From the NCBI GenBank assembly GCA_003184365.1, contig NKYR01000036.1:62001-126000 (forward strand): a stretch of DNA of 64,000 nt. Direction: 5' to 3'. The notes under the pieces were generated by a model. That model had not been told where the DNA came from. It was given only the letters and a program-made list of their open reading frames with translations, and searched no databases. Position 1 is the stretch's first letter, and each line of letters begins with the position of its first letter. Both the position numbers and the translations under genes were made by a program. Shown in pieces: positions 12,498 to 23,362 of this stretch. The stretch is from Evernia prunastri. Taxonomy: Eukaryota; Ascomycota; Lecanoromycetes; Lecanorales; Parmeliaceae.

Positions 12498-13219
12498 GAT
12501 TGACGTACTCGTCCAGAGCAAATGAAGCTGGACCGCTACAAGTCACGTACCTACCTTACCTTACCTTACCTTACTGCTGCGTTGCTAACCTTACCTACCT
12601 CAGCTGGGAGAAAAATTGCTCGGGAGGTCTAGCCAGAAGAAGTCTAGATGCCGTAATGGCGCCGTCCCGAAGTAGCGGAAGCACATGGCCTTTCAATGCA
12701 ATATGTAGGTAGGTACTTCCGTACCAATAACTGAATGCGGTTCTCCTGAAAATTGACCTGCATTGCAACCTGTTTTGCGCCGTCACTCATTCCCTTATTG
12801 AGGTGATATTGTATTCATTGCCAGAGGATCTAGATAGATGTATACAGTATTTTATACTTCTCGCCTACGTACAGGAGTATGAGATTTAGCTAGAGCTCAT
12901 TAACAACATCTGTTATAAAGTACACTTCAGACATGTTCTTCCCTTGAAGGTCTTCATCCTGATATGTAAAGTAGAAGTAGCCGCATTATCTGCCAATTGC
13001 CAGTGTTATTACCTATAAAAATGAGACTATTATCTCTGAATGACAGGCAAATTAATCCACCTAACTATCATTCCCTTTATCCTGACCAAAAGGCTACTCT
13101 AGCGTGTTTTGTCTCATTCCTCTAACACTTTGTCCGCTTAACGCTCACACGCTCACGCTCACCGTCAACCACCGTTAACCTTGCACATACCAGTAACAAT
13201 AACAATCGTCATCACCCAG
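12498..13219. promoter_or_regulatory. Divergent upstream region, tim54 / cot-1
   Basis: The two genes are transcribed away from each other. The region contains a pentameric ACCTT microsatellite (separate entry), a GTAGGTAGGTAC motif at about 12704 and, just before cot-1, CGCTCAC repeats in a CT-rich 5' UTR. No TATA box is evident. Confidence 0.45.
12549..12600. repeat. (ACCTT)n / TACC-type microsatellite
   Basis: Four to five units of ACCTT run from 12549 to 12574. A second short tract, AACCTTACCTACCT, ends at 12600. Similar ACCT/AGGT tracts occur at several other intergenic sites in the window. Confidence 0.85.
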
Positions 13220-15569
13220 ATGGATCGCAACATTGACCCAAAAAAGCAACTCCACCTCAACTTTGGTGGACTTGGTGGAGGCGGCGGCTATAACAATGAT
13301 CGAAACTACACACCTACAAACGAGCGTGTCTTTCCTACTACGCCTTCCAACTTCCCTCACTCGGTCTTCCCTGGCGGCCAGGCCGCCAACGACTATATCG
13401 GTGCCCAGGTTCAAAGCCCTTACGGCGGTCCAAACGGTGGCTACTTCCCCAGCGGCGGATACCAGGCTCAGTACAGCCAACCTCAGCCATCGTACCAGCA
13501 GCCAAACCAGTACCAGTATCAATCTCAGCCTCAATACCAGCAACAAAATGTCTTAGCTCCTCAGCCATCATATCAGCAACGCCAGACCGGTTACAATGCA
13601 AGTGACCCTACCTCCGGTCTCGCACGCCAATTCTCGAACCAGAACCTAGGAGCGCCTCAGCGTCAAGCAAGTCCATTCGCTCGTCAACCATCCCCAAATT
13701 CGAGACTGTATCAGAACGGTCAACAGACTCAGGGTCAACTGGCTCGGAACCAGCACAGCTTCACTTCCAATCAGTCAAATCCTTCGACTACCTTGACGCC
13801 TTCCCTGTCGAATGGCAGCCTCTCAGGAGGCTCTCCCTACGGTGCGCCCCCCGAGGAACACCCACCGGAAAAGAATCCCGAAAAGTACTCTTCCAATGTT
13901 GTGAAGCGCGGTCAGGGATTGCACGCTCTGGTCGAATCTTTCTTCAAGGAGAATATTTCTCGCGCCCGTGATCGAAACGTTCGGTGAGCTCTTCCTTGCG
14001 TTACACGGTTATTTTTCCGCAAAGCCACGAATTAGATGCTAACCTCGGTTTCTACGTTCAGTGCCCGGGAGCTTGACGAGTACATAAAGAGTGACAGACA
14101 CTCCGAGCCAGAAAAGATCCGTCAACGTGAGAAGGCTCGCAATGCAGAAGCGCGGTACCTTCGTTTTCTCCGTACCAAAGAAGAACCCGAGAATTTCATA
14201 ACTGTGAAGAAGATTGGCAAAGGTGCCTTCGGAGAGGTCAAGCTCGTCACGCGTAGAAAAGATGGCAAGATCTACGCGCTGAAGTCTCTAAATAAGGCCG
14301 AGATGTTCAAGAAAGACCAGCTTGCGCATGTACGCGCAGAGCGTGATATTCTGGCCGAGTCTGACAGTCCATGGGTCGTCAAGCTATATACGACATTCCA
14401 GGATGATATCAAACTCTACATGTTGATGGAGTTTTTGCCGGGAGGCGATCTTATGACCATGCTCATCAAATACGAGATCTTCTCCGTTCCCATAACAAGA
14501 TTCTACATTGCCGAGATCATCCTTGCCATCGAAGCTGTGCACAAGCATGGTTTTATCCATCGGTATGTGCTAATCCGTATTGTCTCCAATCACCAAACCT
14601 CGTACCTCAACTTGATATTCTGCTCATTCATAATTCCAGCATGATGCTCTCTACTTGTGGTGGCACATGTATTTGCCTCTATGTGCTAACACCATACTAG
14701 GGACATCAAGCCGGACAACATACTTCTGGATCGTGGTGGGCACGTCAAGCTCACGGACTTCGGTCTGTCAACGGGCTTCCATAAGGAGCACGACAACGCA
14801 TACTACCAAAAGCTCATCAAAGGAACCTCGAACAAGGCTTCTGACAATCGTAATTCAGTCGCGATAGATCAACTCAATATCACTATGAGCCGCTCGCAGC
14901 TGACTACATGGCGCCAGTCTCGTCGTCGCGTTGCGTACTCTACCGTTGGTACCCCCGACTACATCGCTCCCGAAATCTTCAATGGCCAAGGCTACACTTT
15001 CAGCTGTGACTGGTGGTCCGTCGGAGCTATCATGTTTGAATGCTTGATCGGCTGGCCTCCCTTTTGCGCCGAGGACGCCCATGACACCTACCGAAAGATT
15101 GTCAATTGGAAGCAAACACTGTACTTTCCTGACGATAACCCTTTGGCTGAATCTGAAAATAACCGTAGTGCATCGTGGCCTATCGCTGAAGACTGTATCC
15201 GAGGGTACGTGATTCTCTGGTTTATATACCCTACCTTGCAAGCTAACAGTCCCGCACAGCATGCTTTGCGACGTCCAAGATCGTCTCGGCTCCCAAGGTG
15301 GTTCAGGCGGTAGTATTGAAATCAGAGCGCACCCCTTCTTTCATGGAGTTGATTGGAACGGTCTCCGCTCCATCCGCGCTCCCTTTGAGCCACGCCTCAA
15401 CTCCGCCACTGACGTGTCTTATTTCCCCATCGACGACATTAATCAAGCTGATGATTCTGCAATTGTCCGTGCCCAGGTCGATGCTCTAGACGACCAGCAA
15501 TCTGCTGACATGGCGTTGCCGTTCATTGGGTACACGTTCAAGAGGTTCAAGGGCATGAATGAGATTTGA
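13220..15569 (+). CDS. cot-1: NDR-family serine/threonine kinase COT-1 (Cbk1/Orb6)
   Basis: Exons 13220-13983, 14062-14562, 14701-15204 and 15260-15569 encode 692 aa. Residues 1-230 are Gln/Tyr/Ser/Pro-rich low complexity. The Mob-binding N-terminal regulatory segment (ARELDEYIKS...RQREKARNAEARYLRFLR) follows at 256-292. The kinase domain has GKGAFGEV (307-314), the ATP lysine in YALKSL (Lys329), HRDIKPDN (catalytic Asp423), DFGLS (441), a long NDR-type insert and activation segment STVGTPDYIAPE. The C-terminal hydrophobic motif FIGYTFKRF is present, so both regulatory phosphosites are kept. The third-intron join creates HR/DIKPDN. COT-1 controls hyphal tip growth and septation in filamentous fungi. 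Low-complexity length varies between species and explains the size above the kinase core. Confidence 0.96.
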
Positions 15570-16363
15570 GGTACATAATGCAATTTGGGGGTCGAAGGAC
15601 TAGTGTTGGCGTCGATGTCATCTTGAGGATGGCGAACCAAAAACATCGGCATTGGTGCGAAATACGAGTGGAACCTCTTTGCTCATCATGGTCATTATAG
15701 TCCACGGAGGTCGGAATTTCAGGTTTCGAGAAGCTGCTGTGCAGCTTCTGGTCGCATCTCGCAATACCAGGTCTCACACATACGGTGTCTATAGCATCCA
15801 TACAAACACTGGAGTATAGTGCAAAACCATCGTCTCATCTACGGTGTCTATAGTACCCCCTGCGGAGAACTAGTGCAAAATCATCGTATGATCCGCCAGT
15901 TCTCCTCTCTGCAGCAATGCGCTTGTAGAGCGGAAGCTCTGGTACTTCACATAGCATACATTAGCAATCGAATGAAACGATGTTCCAACAATCAGCCAAT
16001 TTCTACGCTGGATTCTGTTAAGTAGACTGACATGTGCACCTTGAAATGAGATGTGGATACTAGACGAGCGGGCAATGTCAGATGCACCCTCTTAGCCCTT
16101 GATGCCAAACCTGGGTCGCAGACCCGGTAACAGCCACCGAGGTGTACGAAAAGTTTCTTCGAGTCATAACGTAGGACAAAAACGAAAGGCTCCTCACTCT
16201 CAGTCAGTCAGTGCGATAGTTATCGGCCATTCAGGTCTCGGCGCCGCTTCGACGACGACTGTTGCCGGCACACCGCCTTCTCTATCCCCACATGGTCACT
16301 ATGGTACAGCAGAAGTACCAGAACGCTCCGTGCAATAGACAGAGCCCTGCACGGCAAACGCCC
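15570..16363. other. Convergent intergenic region with a partial direct repeat
   Basis: This holds the 3' ends of cot-1 and the tubulin cofactor gene. Two related segments, starting at about 15780 and 15839, share ACGGTGTCTATAG. About 30-40 bases later both have AGTGCAAAA followed by CATCGT, suggesting a diverged tandem duplication of roughly 58 bp. No gene is seen. Confidence 0.55.
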
Positions 16364-18398
16364 TCAGCGCAACTCAACCTTCACCCTAGCACTCTTCCCC
16401 CCGACAAAGAACCCCACCTCCCTCGTCCCATCCACCAGCTCCATCTCCCTCCTTCTCCACGTCTCCTTCTCACCCCTCTTCTTTGCCCTACTCTCCGGTT
16501 CAGATCCCTCGTCGTCGTCGTCGTCGTCGTCGGAGTCATCCTCGCTGACGCTCCAGCCCCCGTCCTCCTCACCCACGGGATCCCACTCCTCCGTTTCCCA
16601 AATCAGTCTCACGGACATGGGTCTTATGTTGAAGAGTCGGCCGACGATGCCTTTGAGGCGGTATGCGTCCACGGTGCGGGGGATGAGTTTCTTCTTTTCG
16701 ACGACTGGACGGTCGTGGCCGGGGTCATCTGGTGCATTGTTCTCGTTTGAATGGCCTTCTATGCTTTGAGCGTGCGTCCGTGCGATTTGCAGAACTTCTT
16801 TGCTGATGTAAAATGTGAATTCGGTGACTCGCCCTGCTAGTGTGCCCCCACCGGCGGCTTCGGTGTCCGTCGTTTTGACGACAGTAGGCTCGCCGTGGAT
16901 GTCACACAGGTCTTTCCATCTTGGGTTCTCTTCTAGTATCTCGCGCTCCTCAGCATTGTCGGTAGCGGCAGCGAGCTGCTTCGATACTTGCCTTAGGTAG
17001 TAGAGCTCCGCATTCTGTCTTTCTGGAGAGGTGATCTGGGAGTAATTGAGCTCGGCAAGTGTTGCAAGGCGGGCGATGGTTTGAAGTGACGCGGAAGGAT
17101 AGGTGGCCAGTGGCGTGTGGCTTGTAAGGAGCGATGAAAGTTGGGGGAATGACACGGCGACTGGATTGAGAGAGGGAAGAATCGGAAGAAGTGTCAATAT
17201 CAGATCCAGATGCTTGAGTTTCGGGAATACTATGGCCTTGTCCGGGAGTGAAGAAAGGGATGTGAGGGGATTCGCTCGGAGGGACAGGGATAGGAGATTG
17301 GGAAGTGCCGTCAGTGGGCGGATGTGCTCGAGGGTGGTGAAGGTGTTAGAAGAGAGGTCTAATTTCGTGAGAAGCGGTGTTGCCAGGGGCATTGTGATGT
17401 CTATGAAATCATTGGAGGCGAGAGAAAGGGTTATCAGCGATGGGAATATTGCCGTGAAGTTTCTGACCTGAGGCACTCGATTAGCGCCGGGGAGTCGTGG
17501 CCTTGCAGAACATAATGTGCCTACAAATTCCCATGAGAGGCTGCCAACTCTTCCAGTCTTGTTTTCTTGCAAAAATCCAACGTTGTTTAGGCTCAGCTCT
17601 TTGAGTCGTCCATAGAGCCCATGTTGTTCGTCGTTCTTGAATGGGTCCTGAGGCCGGCTCAGTGTATTGCCGCTATACAACTTGAGGTGAGCAGAGATGA
17701 CAGGGATAGATGGTTGTATTGTGGACGTACTCGAGTCTAAGGCTTTGTAGACAATGAAACGAGCTGCAGATAGCAGTTATTTCATACCAATTCTCAAGCA
17801 GATTCCTGCTCAAGTCAAGCTCAACTATCTTCAAATTCCGTTGATCGAGATCGCTCTCAACTTCTGCAATGCATGCACTATCTAGAACCACAACTCGGAG
17901 CTCTTGCAGCTCTGCAAGCTGCCGCCGAATCTTTTCGAAGCCAACTTCCTCCACGGTTTTGCCACTGATACTGATTGCGTTTGACGTTGCCGTAATATCC
18001 TCTGCACTGGTAGAGGCATACTTTCTCTTCAAAGCTTCAAAAAAGCTAATAGGTTGATCACTCCGTCTAGAAGGGCGGATGAAGGATGCTGCAGTAGGAG
18101 AAGTTCTACGACCTGACTCATTTCACCAATGAGTCTGTGCAGATAAAAGATAATGGGCACCTGTTGGACACAAACGAATAGGAAAAGGCGATCAACGACG
18201 AATATGCTTGGTCCATTACCTACATTCTAGATAACTTACGCCTTTATGGCTTCCATCATGCTTGCCTTTACTAGGATCGTCCCATTCTACCCCAAGCCAG
18301 TCTCCTTTAGTGCCCTCGATGGGGCCAACATAGCGCACTGTACACAGAGCACCATCAAATGAGAGTCGCCGCCCGGAATAATTTTCGTATGCGGACAT
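16364..18398 (-). CDS. Tubulin-folding cofactor E (TBCE/Pac2/Alp21)
   Basis: Minus-strand exons 18398-18220, 18105-17731, 17672-17525 and 17467-16364 encode 601 aa. An N-terminal CAP-Gly domain (GTKGDWLGVEWDD, then GKHDG) is completed by VSYLECR. The first splice gives TSPTAASFIRP, as in the family. Leucine-rich repeats follow (VELDLSRNLLENW, LQSLRLDGN, FPSLITLSLASNDF, LTKLDLSSNTF). A C-terminal ubiquitin-like domain closes the protein. The third intron (17524-17468) is 57 nt with no stop, so it could be read through as 19 extra residues. I treat it as an intron because removal gives the expected LSWEF/VRNFTAIFPSL and it has GTAGG...GCTAAT...CAG signals. An eight-Asp tract sits near the C-terminus. 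TBCE acts with the other cofactors to assemble alpha/beta-tubulin. Confidence 0.93.
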
Positions 18399-19180
18399 AC
18401 TTCATCATGAAGTCACATCGCAGAAAATCAGCGCCAGCTGTTCGCAGGGATGGAAGCTTGCTCTGTGTTTAAGCGTATCGTCTTGGCGCTAGCGGCTAGC
18501 CGGAGACACATGTCGTATAAAGTAATTTACGTTACTCGTATCGTGCGCTTCCAGGTAAAGTGCACTTCTGGGTAGATACGAGGCGGTGTCAAAGGTCATT
18601 ACTTTTCAATGTCTAATGAAGCTCGTTCTTTTCTTCTTTTTTCGCACATTTTTGAGGTAAAATACTGAATAAACCGACACCTTCTGTCATATGATACTAC
18701 AGTGTAAGGATTAATGGCACGAAAGATGGAAGTCCTGCAGTTAGAGTAAAAGGGAGCTGTTTGGGAAAAATTGACAATGATTTCCAGCCTTTTTGGATTG
18801 TGGGCCTGAACACGTCCGAAGAATTTGCTATGAATCCCTAAACCATCTTCAAGTGAAGCAGAGCAAACCCTCACACACACCGGATGCTATGCGAAGATAA
18901 CCCAAACAAATTCATCAAGTCGGACTTGTGACAGAGATATATGTATATCAACTTTTTTCGGAACAGAACTCTAGGCTCTTGTATCGCACTACGTATTGGG
19001 CTGCCCCCTCAAAAAGATTCTACTCGTAAGCGCATCGTCTGCGGAAAGCGCGCTAGAATTGATTGCAGAGACGCGGTCACTTCAAAAGTTCAAAGAAATT
19101 CTTAGGAAATTAGCGGTCCATAGTATCAATCTAAGTATTCTTTTGATTCGCTCAGATCTGCAGGCCCTTATTGACTCGCC
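18399..19180. other. Divergent intergenic region with a MITE-end-like segment
   Basis: This lies between the divergent TBCE and SF3A2 genes. At 18539-18582, TCGTGCGCTTCCAGGTA and GGTAGATACGAG, separated by 13 bases, match the right end of the element at 55948-56180, where the two parts are adjacent. No coding sequence is supported; a 93-codon minus frame at 18599-18880 has no domain. Confidence 0.5.
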
Positions 19181-19960
19181 ATGGATTACCAAGTATGCAT
19201 TCCACTATGTACCCAGTCCTCTAAAGAAACAGTGTGCTAACACCCCCTATCTCAGAACCGTGCCGGGTCCAAGTTCGGCGGCGGAGGAGTGGCATCCCAC
19301 AGTGCCACCAACGCCGATCGCAGAGAACGACTGCGCAAGCTTGCCCTCGAAACTATCGATCTCGACAAAGACCCGTACTTTTTCAAGAACCATGTCGGCT
19401 CCTTCGAATGCCGGCTCTGCCTCACGGTACATCAGAATGATGGCTCCTATCTCGCACACACACAGGGTCGTAAGCATCAGACGAATCTCGCACGGCGCGC
19501 GGCGAGGGAGCAAAAGGAGGGGAGAGCGCAAGATGCGAATATGCTGGGAGTCAACATGGGGGTGCAGGTGCGGAGGAACATGGTGAAGATTGGACGGCCG
19601 GGGTATAAGATTACGAAGACGCGGGACCCGTTGACGAGACAGATGGGTCTACTCTTCCAGCTTCAGTATCCAGAGATTACGCCAGGGGTTGTGCCCAGAG
19701 TCCGATTCATGTCGGCATTCGAGCAGAAAGTGGATGACCCACCGGACAAAAGCTATCAGTACTTGCTTGTGGCAGCGGAGCCGTATGAGACTTGTGGATT
19801 CAAGTTGCAGGCGAGGGAAGTGGATAGGAGAGAGGGTAGATTCTGGAGCTGGTTCGATGAGGATAGCAAGGAGTTTTGGGTGCAGGTGCTGTTTAAGACG
19901 GAGAGAGAGGAGAGGTATAGCGGTGTGCCTGGGCTCGCTCCTACGGCGCCGAGACGGTAG
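19181..19960 (+). CDS. Splicing factor 3A subunit 2 (SF3A2/Prp11)
   Basis: Exons 19181-19192 and 19256-19960 encode 238 aa. The first exon is only four codons (MDYQ) and joins to NRAGSKFGGGG, giving the conserved family N-terminus. A matrin-type C2H2 zinc finger follows: FECRLCLTVHQNDGSYLAHTQGRKHQTN with two Cys and two His. The conserved Prp11 body comes next, with GRPGYKITKTRDP, GLLFQLQYPEI, RFMSAFEQKVD and a terminal region ending FWSWFDEDSKEFWVQVLFK. SF3A2 is part of the U2 snRNP SF3a complex needed for branch-site recognition. Fungal forms lack the proline-rich tail of animals, consistent with the length here. Confidence 0.95.
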
Positions 19961-20209
19961 TGTGTGACAGCGAGAGCAGTGATAGGGGATCAATAATAGC
20001 ATGGGCTGTACAAAGCTAAACCTTGCAAGGGCTGCAAGCAACGGCCTGTGGTAGACAATAACTTCTAGTTCATGGCCTCCTTTCAGACCTCCCTTCTCAT
20101 CGGTACCGCCGATGCTATCTACGCCTTTTACAGCACACAAACCCTAATACTATACAGTCAAGCTTCCACCCCGCAAACCAGCACCCATAGCTCATGCCTT
20201 GTCTTAATC

Positions 20210-20784
20210 TCAATTTCCGTTTCCTAGCTTCCCCTCACTCTCATCGAAAGGGTCACCGAATTCCTCTGGATGACAATTGAATCAACTTCCACTATCTCTA
20301 ACAACCCCTGCCGACTACTCACCGAGACTGAAATTCTTGTCCTCAATCTGATTCCAAGCCTTTTGGTACTCATCCCTCGCCCTCTTGTTATTCCAGCAAC
20401 TCCCCGGCTCATGAGCCATCTCCGCACTCTTTGCGAAGTCGCTCTTTGGTTCCCAGCAATTGCCCGTGCTCTGCTCAGTACCCTGCGCCGCGGCCATGAG
20501 CTGATCGGCACCATTCATACCGTGGCTTGCTTCTGCTGTGTCCATGACGTCTGGTATCTCTTGTGACTGGGGAGGTGATAGACCAGAAGGTTGGTCTTCA
20601 ACGGGAGCATGATTGTCGTGGAGGTTTGAGCCCGGGGGTTCATTTTCTGAGGGGAACATGACTTCGTCGTCGTCGGATGATGCGCTCTCGACCATGTGGT
20701 TGTCTTCTTGGTCTGTTTGGGTAAGCTTTGTATTAGAAAAGCGGGCCTTAACTCTTGAAAGCCTACAAGTGACATACCCGACAT
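20210..20784 (-). CDS. Conserved-looking small protein of unknown function
   Basis: Minus-strand exons 20784-20778 (ATGTCGG, seven bases), 20712-20323 and 20265-20210 encode 150 aa. Introns are 65 and 57 nt with good GTATGT and GTGAGT donors. The two splices give MSDQEDNHMVESASSDDDEV at the start and NFSLEEFGDPFDESE at the end. The N-terminal half is acidic and Ser-rich; the C-terminal half has CWEPKSDFAKSAEM and CWNNKRARDEYQKAW, suggesting one amphipathic helix. I do not recognise a named domain. The clean open frame through three exons supports a real gene. It is divergent from the SUZ-domain gene. Confidence 0.7.
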
Positions 20785-21146
20785 GTTGTGTAAAGGTCAG
20801 AGTGAAGTGGTAAAATACGAAATAGTTTGAAATGGCAAGTGCTTTGGATTCAACTCCAACAATGCAACCTCGAAACACGCGGCATCAAACTTAAGGCTCC
20901 GGGGCGGTTTTAGCCCTGCCGTGTCAGCCTCAAATGCCAAAATTCCCCGCGGTTTCAGCCCTAAATATCAGCCTTGCCTGCCAATGATGATACATGGAGA
21001 AAGTTCTTACTCATTCCTCCATTCCCTATCACACACCACAATCAGTACACCGATAGGATATCTCCCGCCTTAAATCGATTACCTCTTCTTCAGCTCTCAT
21101 CACCTTAGCAAACATTGCAGCTTCCTGCTCAACACAGAGGAACAAG
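20785..21146. promoter_or_regulatory. Divergent upstream region
   Basis: This is shared 5' DNA of the 150-aa protein gene and the SUZ gene. It has two similar GC-rich segments at about 20900 and 20948, each reading GCGGTTT then T or C then AGCCCT and followed by a TCAGCCT-like string. I see no other feature. Confidence 0.4.
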
Positions 21147-21878
21147 ATGCCAGACGCCTGGGACGATGACTGGATAGCTAAAGGCGATTCGTCGACTGCT
21201 AAGAATGAGCCTGCACCAAGTAGCACCAAAACCTCCAAAGCAGAACGACGGGCCAAGCAGGCTGAATTCAACCGTCAGTTATGGGAAGATGCAGAAGACC
21301 CACAGGATAACTTCTTTCTCAAGTCTCGAGACATCGTACCACTCAAAACGGAATTCAAACCCGCTGTGAAGGTCTTGAGCAGGAAGCCGGAGAAGAAGTC
21401 GGCAGCGAGTGTGGAGGGAATTGGTCTGCTGAACATCGATGACGACGACGAGAGTGAAGACGAAAACAAGAAGCACGAACTGACAGCCGAGGAACGGCGA
21501 GAGAAAGCTCAAAGAGAGAGGGATGAGAAGCAGAAGAAGTATGAAGAGGTGAGGCAGAAGCTGTTTGGCAATGATGAATCCTCGAGTACCACTGCCGCCT
21601 CTGGCCCAAAGAAGAACAATTCGAAGAACAGCTCCCCCTCCAGAAACCAAAGCAGGAATAAAAATGCCAGAGACAGTCGACCTTCGTCGTCCGCGAGCAA
21701 TAAGGCCGGACGACTGTATGATCCCAATGACACTAGTAAGTCAGGAGTATCATCAGTCTTACGGAAAGAGACGAAAGTCGAACCGGATGAGCTACAACCT
21801 ATCAGATCCCCACGAGCTCCTGATAATAGCGGCAGAGGGGGGTTTGGATTCGCTCCTCGAGGCGGCAAATCCGCTTGA
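21147..21878 (+). CDS. SUZ-domain protein
   Basis: A single exon encodes 243 aa. It begins MPDAWDDDWIAKGD and has a SUZ-like block at about 32-80 (SKAERRAKQAEFNRQLWEDA, then NFFLKSRDIVPLKTEFKPAVKVLSRKP). A charged helix (TAEERREKAQRERDEKQKKYEEVRQKLFG) follows at about 115-145. The rest is Ser/Asn-rich, with RSPRAPD and a Gly/Arg-rich C-terminus (GRGGFGFAPRGG). SUZ domains bind RNA and the family's fungal members are poorly characterised, so a role in mRNA handling is inferred. The layout superficially resembles eIF3j, but the central FFLKSRDIVPLK block fits SUZ better. Confidence 0.75.
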   Translation: MPDAWDDDWIAKGDSSTAKNEPAPSSTKTSKAERRAKQAEFNRQLWEDAEDPQDNFFLKSRDIVPLKTEFKPAVKVLSRKPEKKSAASVEGIGLLNIDDDDESEDENKKHELTAEERREKAQRERDEKQKKYEEVRQKLFGNDESSSTTAASGPKKNNSKNSSPSRNQSRNKNARDSRPSSSASNKAGRLYDPNDTSKSGVSSVLRKETKVEPDELQPIRSPRAPDNSGRGGFGFAPRGGKSA

Positions 21879-22359
21879 ACGGCTCCTACATGTGTGACAT
21901 CTTGCCGTCTTTGGACCCTGTTACTGCAGATCAACATTCCTAGGATTACTTGAGGATCTGTCTACATAGATTACAACAACAAGAGAGACGGTCGATACGG
22001 GACCCAAAGTTTAAGGGGAGGGAAAACAGTCATGGAGAGCGGCCACTGCTAAGTACTATCAGAGCGACATCAAGTGCCTCCTGATCATGCCCAATGGTGC
22101 ACTGAGACGGGTTTGTCACAAGCCGCGAGCATGCTCTTCGGAATGCACGGTTTCCTTCCTCAAAGTCACGTCGCGTCGAGTAGCTGGAATGTGGAGGAAA
22201 TTTACACTACGACTGAGCACTTATAAAGAGCCACATTCAGTCCTGTGTATACATCCATTATCTTTCACTTCAGTCCTTCGAAGGCGCTATATCGACAGAC
22301 CGATTTGTAGCCTATATTCACAAGTGCCACCGCTAGACCCAACTTCAAAAGTCACAGTC
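21879..22359. other. Intergenic region with TATA box
   Basis: This is the 3' side of the SUZ gene and the promoter of the small secreted protein gene. The TATAAA box at 22222 is listed separately. No other gene is seen. Confidence 0.5.
22222..22227 (+). promoter_or_regulatory. TATA box of the small secreted protein gene
   Basis: TATAAA lies within CACTTATAAAGAGCC, 133 bases before the proposed start at 22360, leaving room for a 5' UTR of about 100 bases. Strong TATA boxes in fungi often mark inducible genes; that inference is untested here. Confidence 0.6.
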
Positions 22360-22833
22360 ATGCATCTGTTCACCATCATCTCCCTCGCCGCGACCGCTCT
22401 CCCCGCGGCCGCCAACCCTCAGTTCCCACCCTTCATCCCTTCAATATTTCCCGCCGGACCTGCAGTGGGCTCCATCATATCCACCGCTCTCGCCACAGCG
22501 CCGCTCCCTTCAGCAGTTGCCCCCGTCGTCGCTTCCGCCGTCGCAGCTGCCCCAGCTGCGCCCAACAATGCCAGTGTCGACTCGATCCCCGGCCTCGACG
22601 CCCCGCCCGCCGAGCTCTACGATAACATCTTGGCCTGCGTCGGTATCCTCGATCTTGTCTTGACCCTGCTCAACTCGTCCGGGTTGGCGGATCCCACCGA
22701 GAGTGTCAAGATTCGCGATCTTGACCTTCCGATCCTGGGTTTGACAAGTTTGGGGGCTTCGGCAGGCCTTGGGTACACCATCACGACTTTGATCGGCGTG
22801 GCCATCCCTCTTCTCAACACTGACATTGACTAA
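22360..22833 (+). CDS. Small secreted protein of unknown function
   Basis: A single exon encodes 157 aa. The N-terminus MHLFTIISLAATALPAAAN is a signal peptide with an Ala-rich cleavage region. An Ala/Pro/Val-rich linker (about 45-75) leads to a more hydrophobic C-terminal half with CVGILDLVLTLLNSSG, DLPILGLTSLGASAG and TLIGVAIPLL. There is only one cysteine, which argues against a classical disulfide-rich effector or hydrophobin. The ATG chosen directly precedes the signal peptide; an upstream in-frame extension lacks coding character. It is likely exported to the wall or medium; I recognise no family. Confidence 0.75.
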   Translation: MHLFTIISLAATALPAAANPQFPPFIPSIFPAGPAVGSIISTALATAPLPSAVAPVVASAVAAAPAAPNNASVDSIPGLDAPPAELYDNILACVGILDLVLTLLNSSGLADPTESVKIRDLDLPILGLTSLGASAGLGYTITTLIGVAIPLLNTDID

Positions 22834-23362
22834 ATCTGCGCGTTGGCTTGGGGGGGGGAAGGCATGTTTTCGGGTTTGCGGGTTCCGCTCTAGCTCAACC
22901 AGATTCGAAAGTTCCCCCTGTTCGGTTCTCCAGAGGCATGATGTACCGCGATGTCTGACCAGGACAAGTGTGGTTGTGGCGGATGACCGATATTCATTTC
23001 CGATTTGGGAGGACAATTCGAAGGGGTTTTATGTGGCTTACTTCTTCATGTCAGTGTGCTGCTTGTCGACCTGTTGGTAGGCGAAGCAATCAAAAAACTC
23101 ATTCGACTCATTTACTCCCGAAAGTCTTCCTCTCTGAGTCGATTCCTTACCGTCAAACGCTCTTCTAATGATATCAACTCCTCTAAAGGATCAAGTCGAT
23201 GTGTAGAATGCGCTGAAGATCACCGTTTATTTCACCAATCTGTAGCTGTAATAAGATAATCGTGGGCGGTACCCCTACAGAGTTGGACCCGGGTATGATA
23301 ACACCTACAATGCACGCTTGCTAAATATCAGAATCTTCGTACCCAACGGCGTCATCATCTTG
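22834..23362. other. Convergent intergenic region
   Basis: This lies between the 3' ends of the secreted protein gene and nar1. A run of nine G occurs at 22850. I see no coding evidence. Confidence 0.5.
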
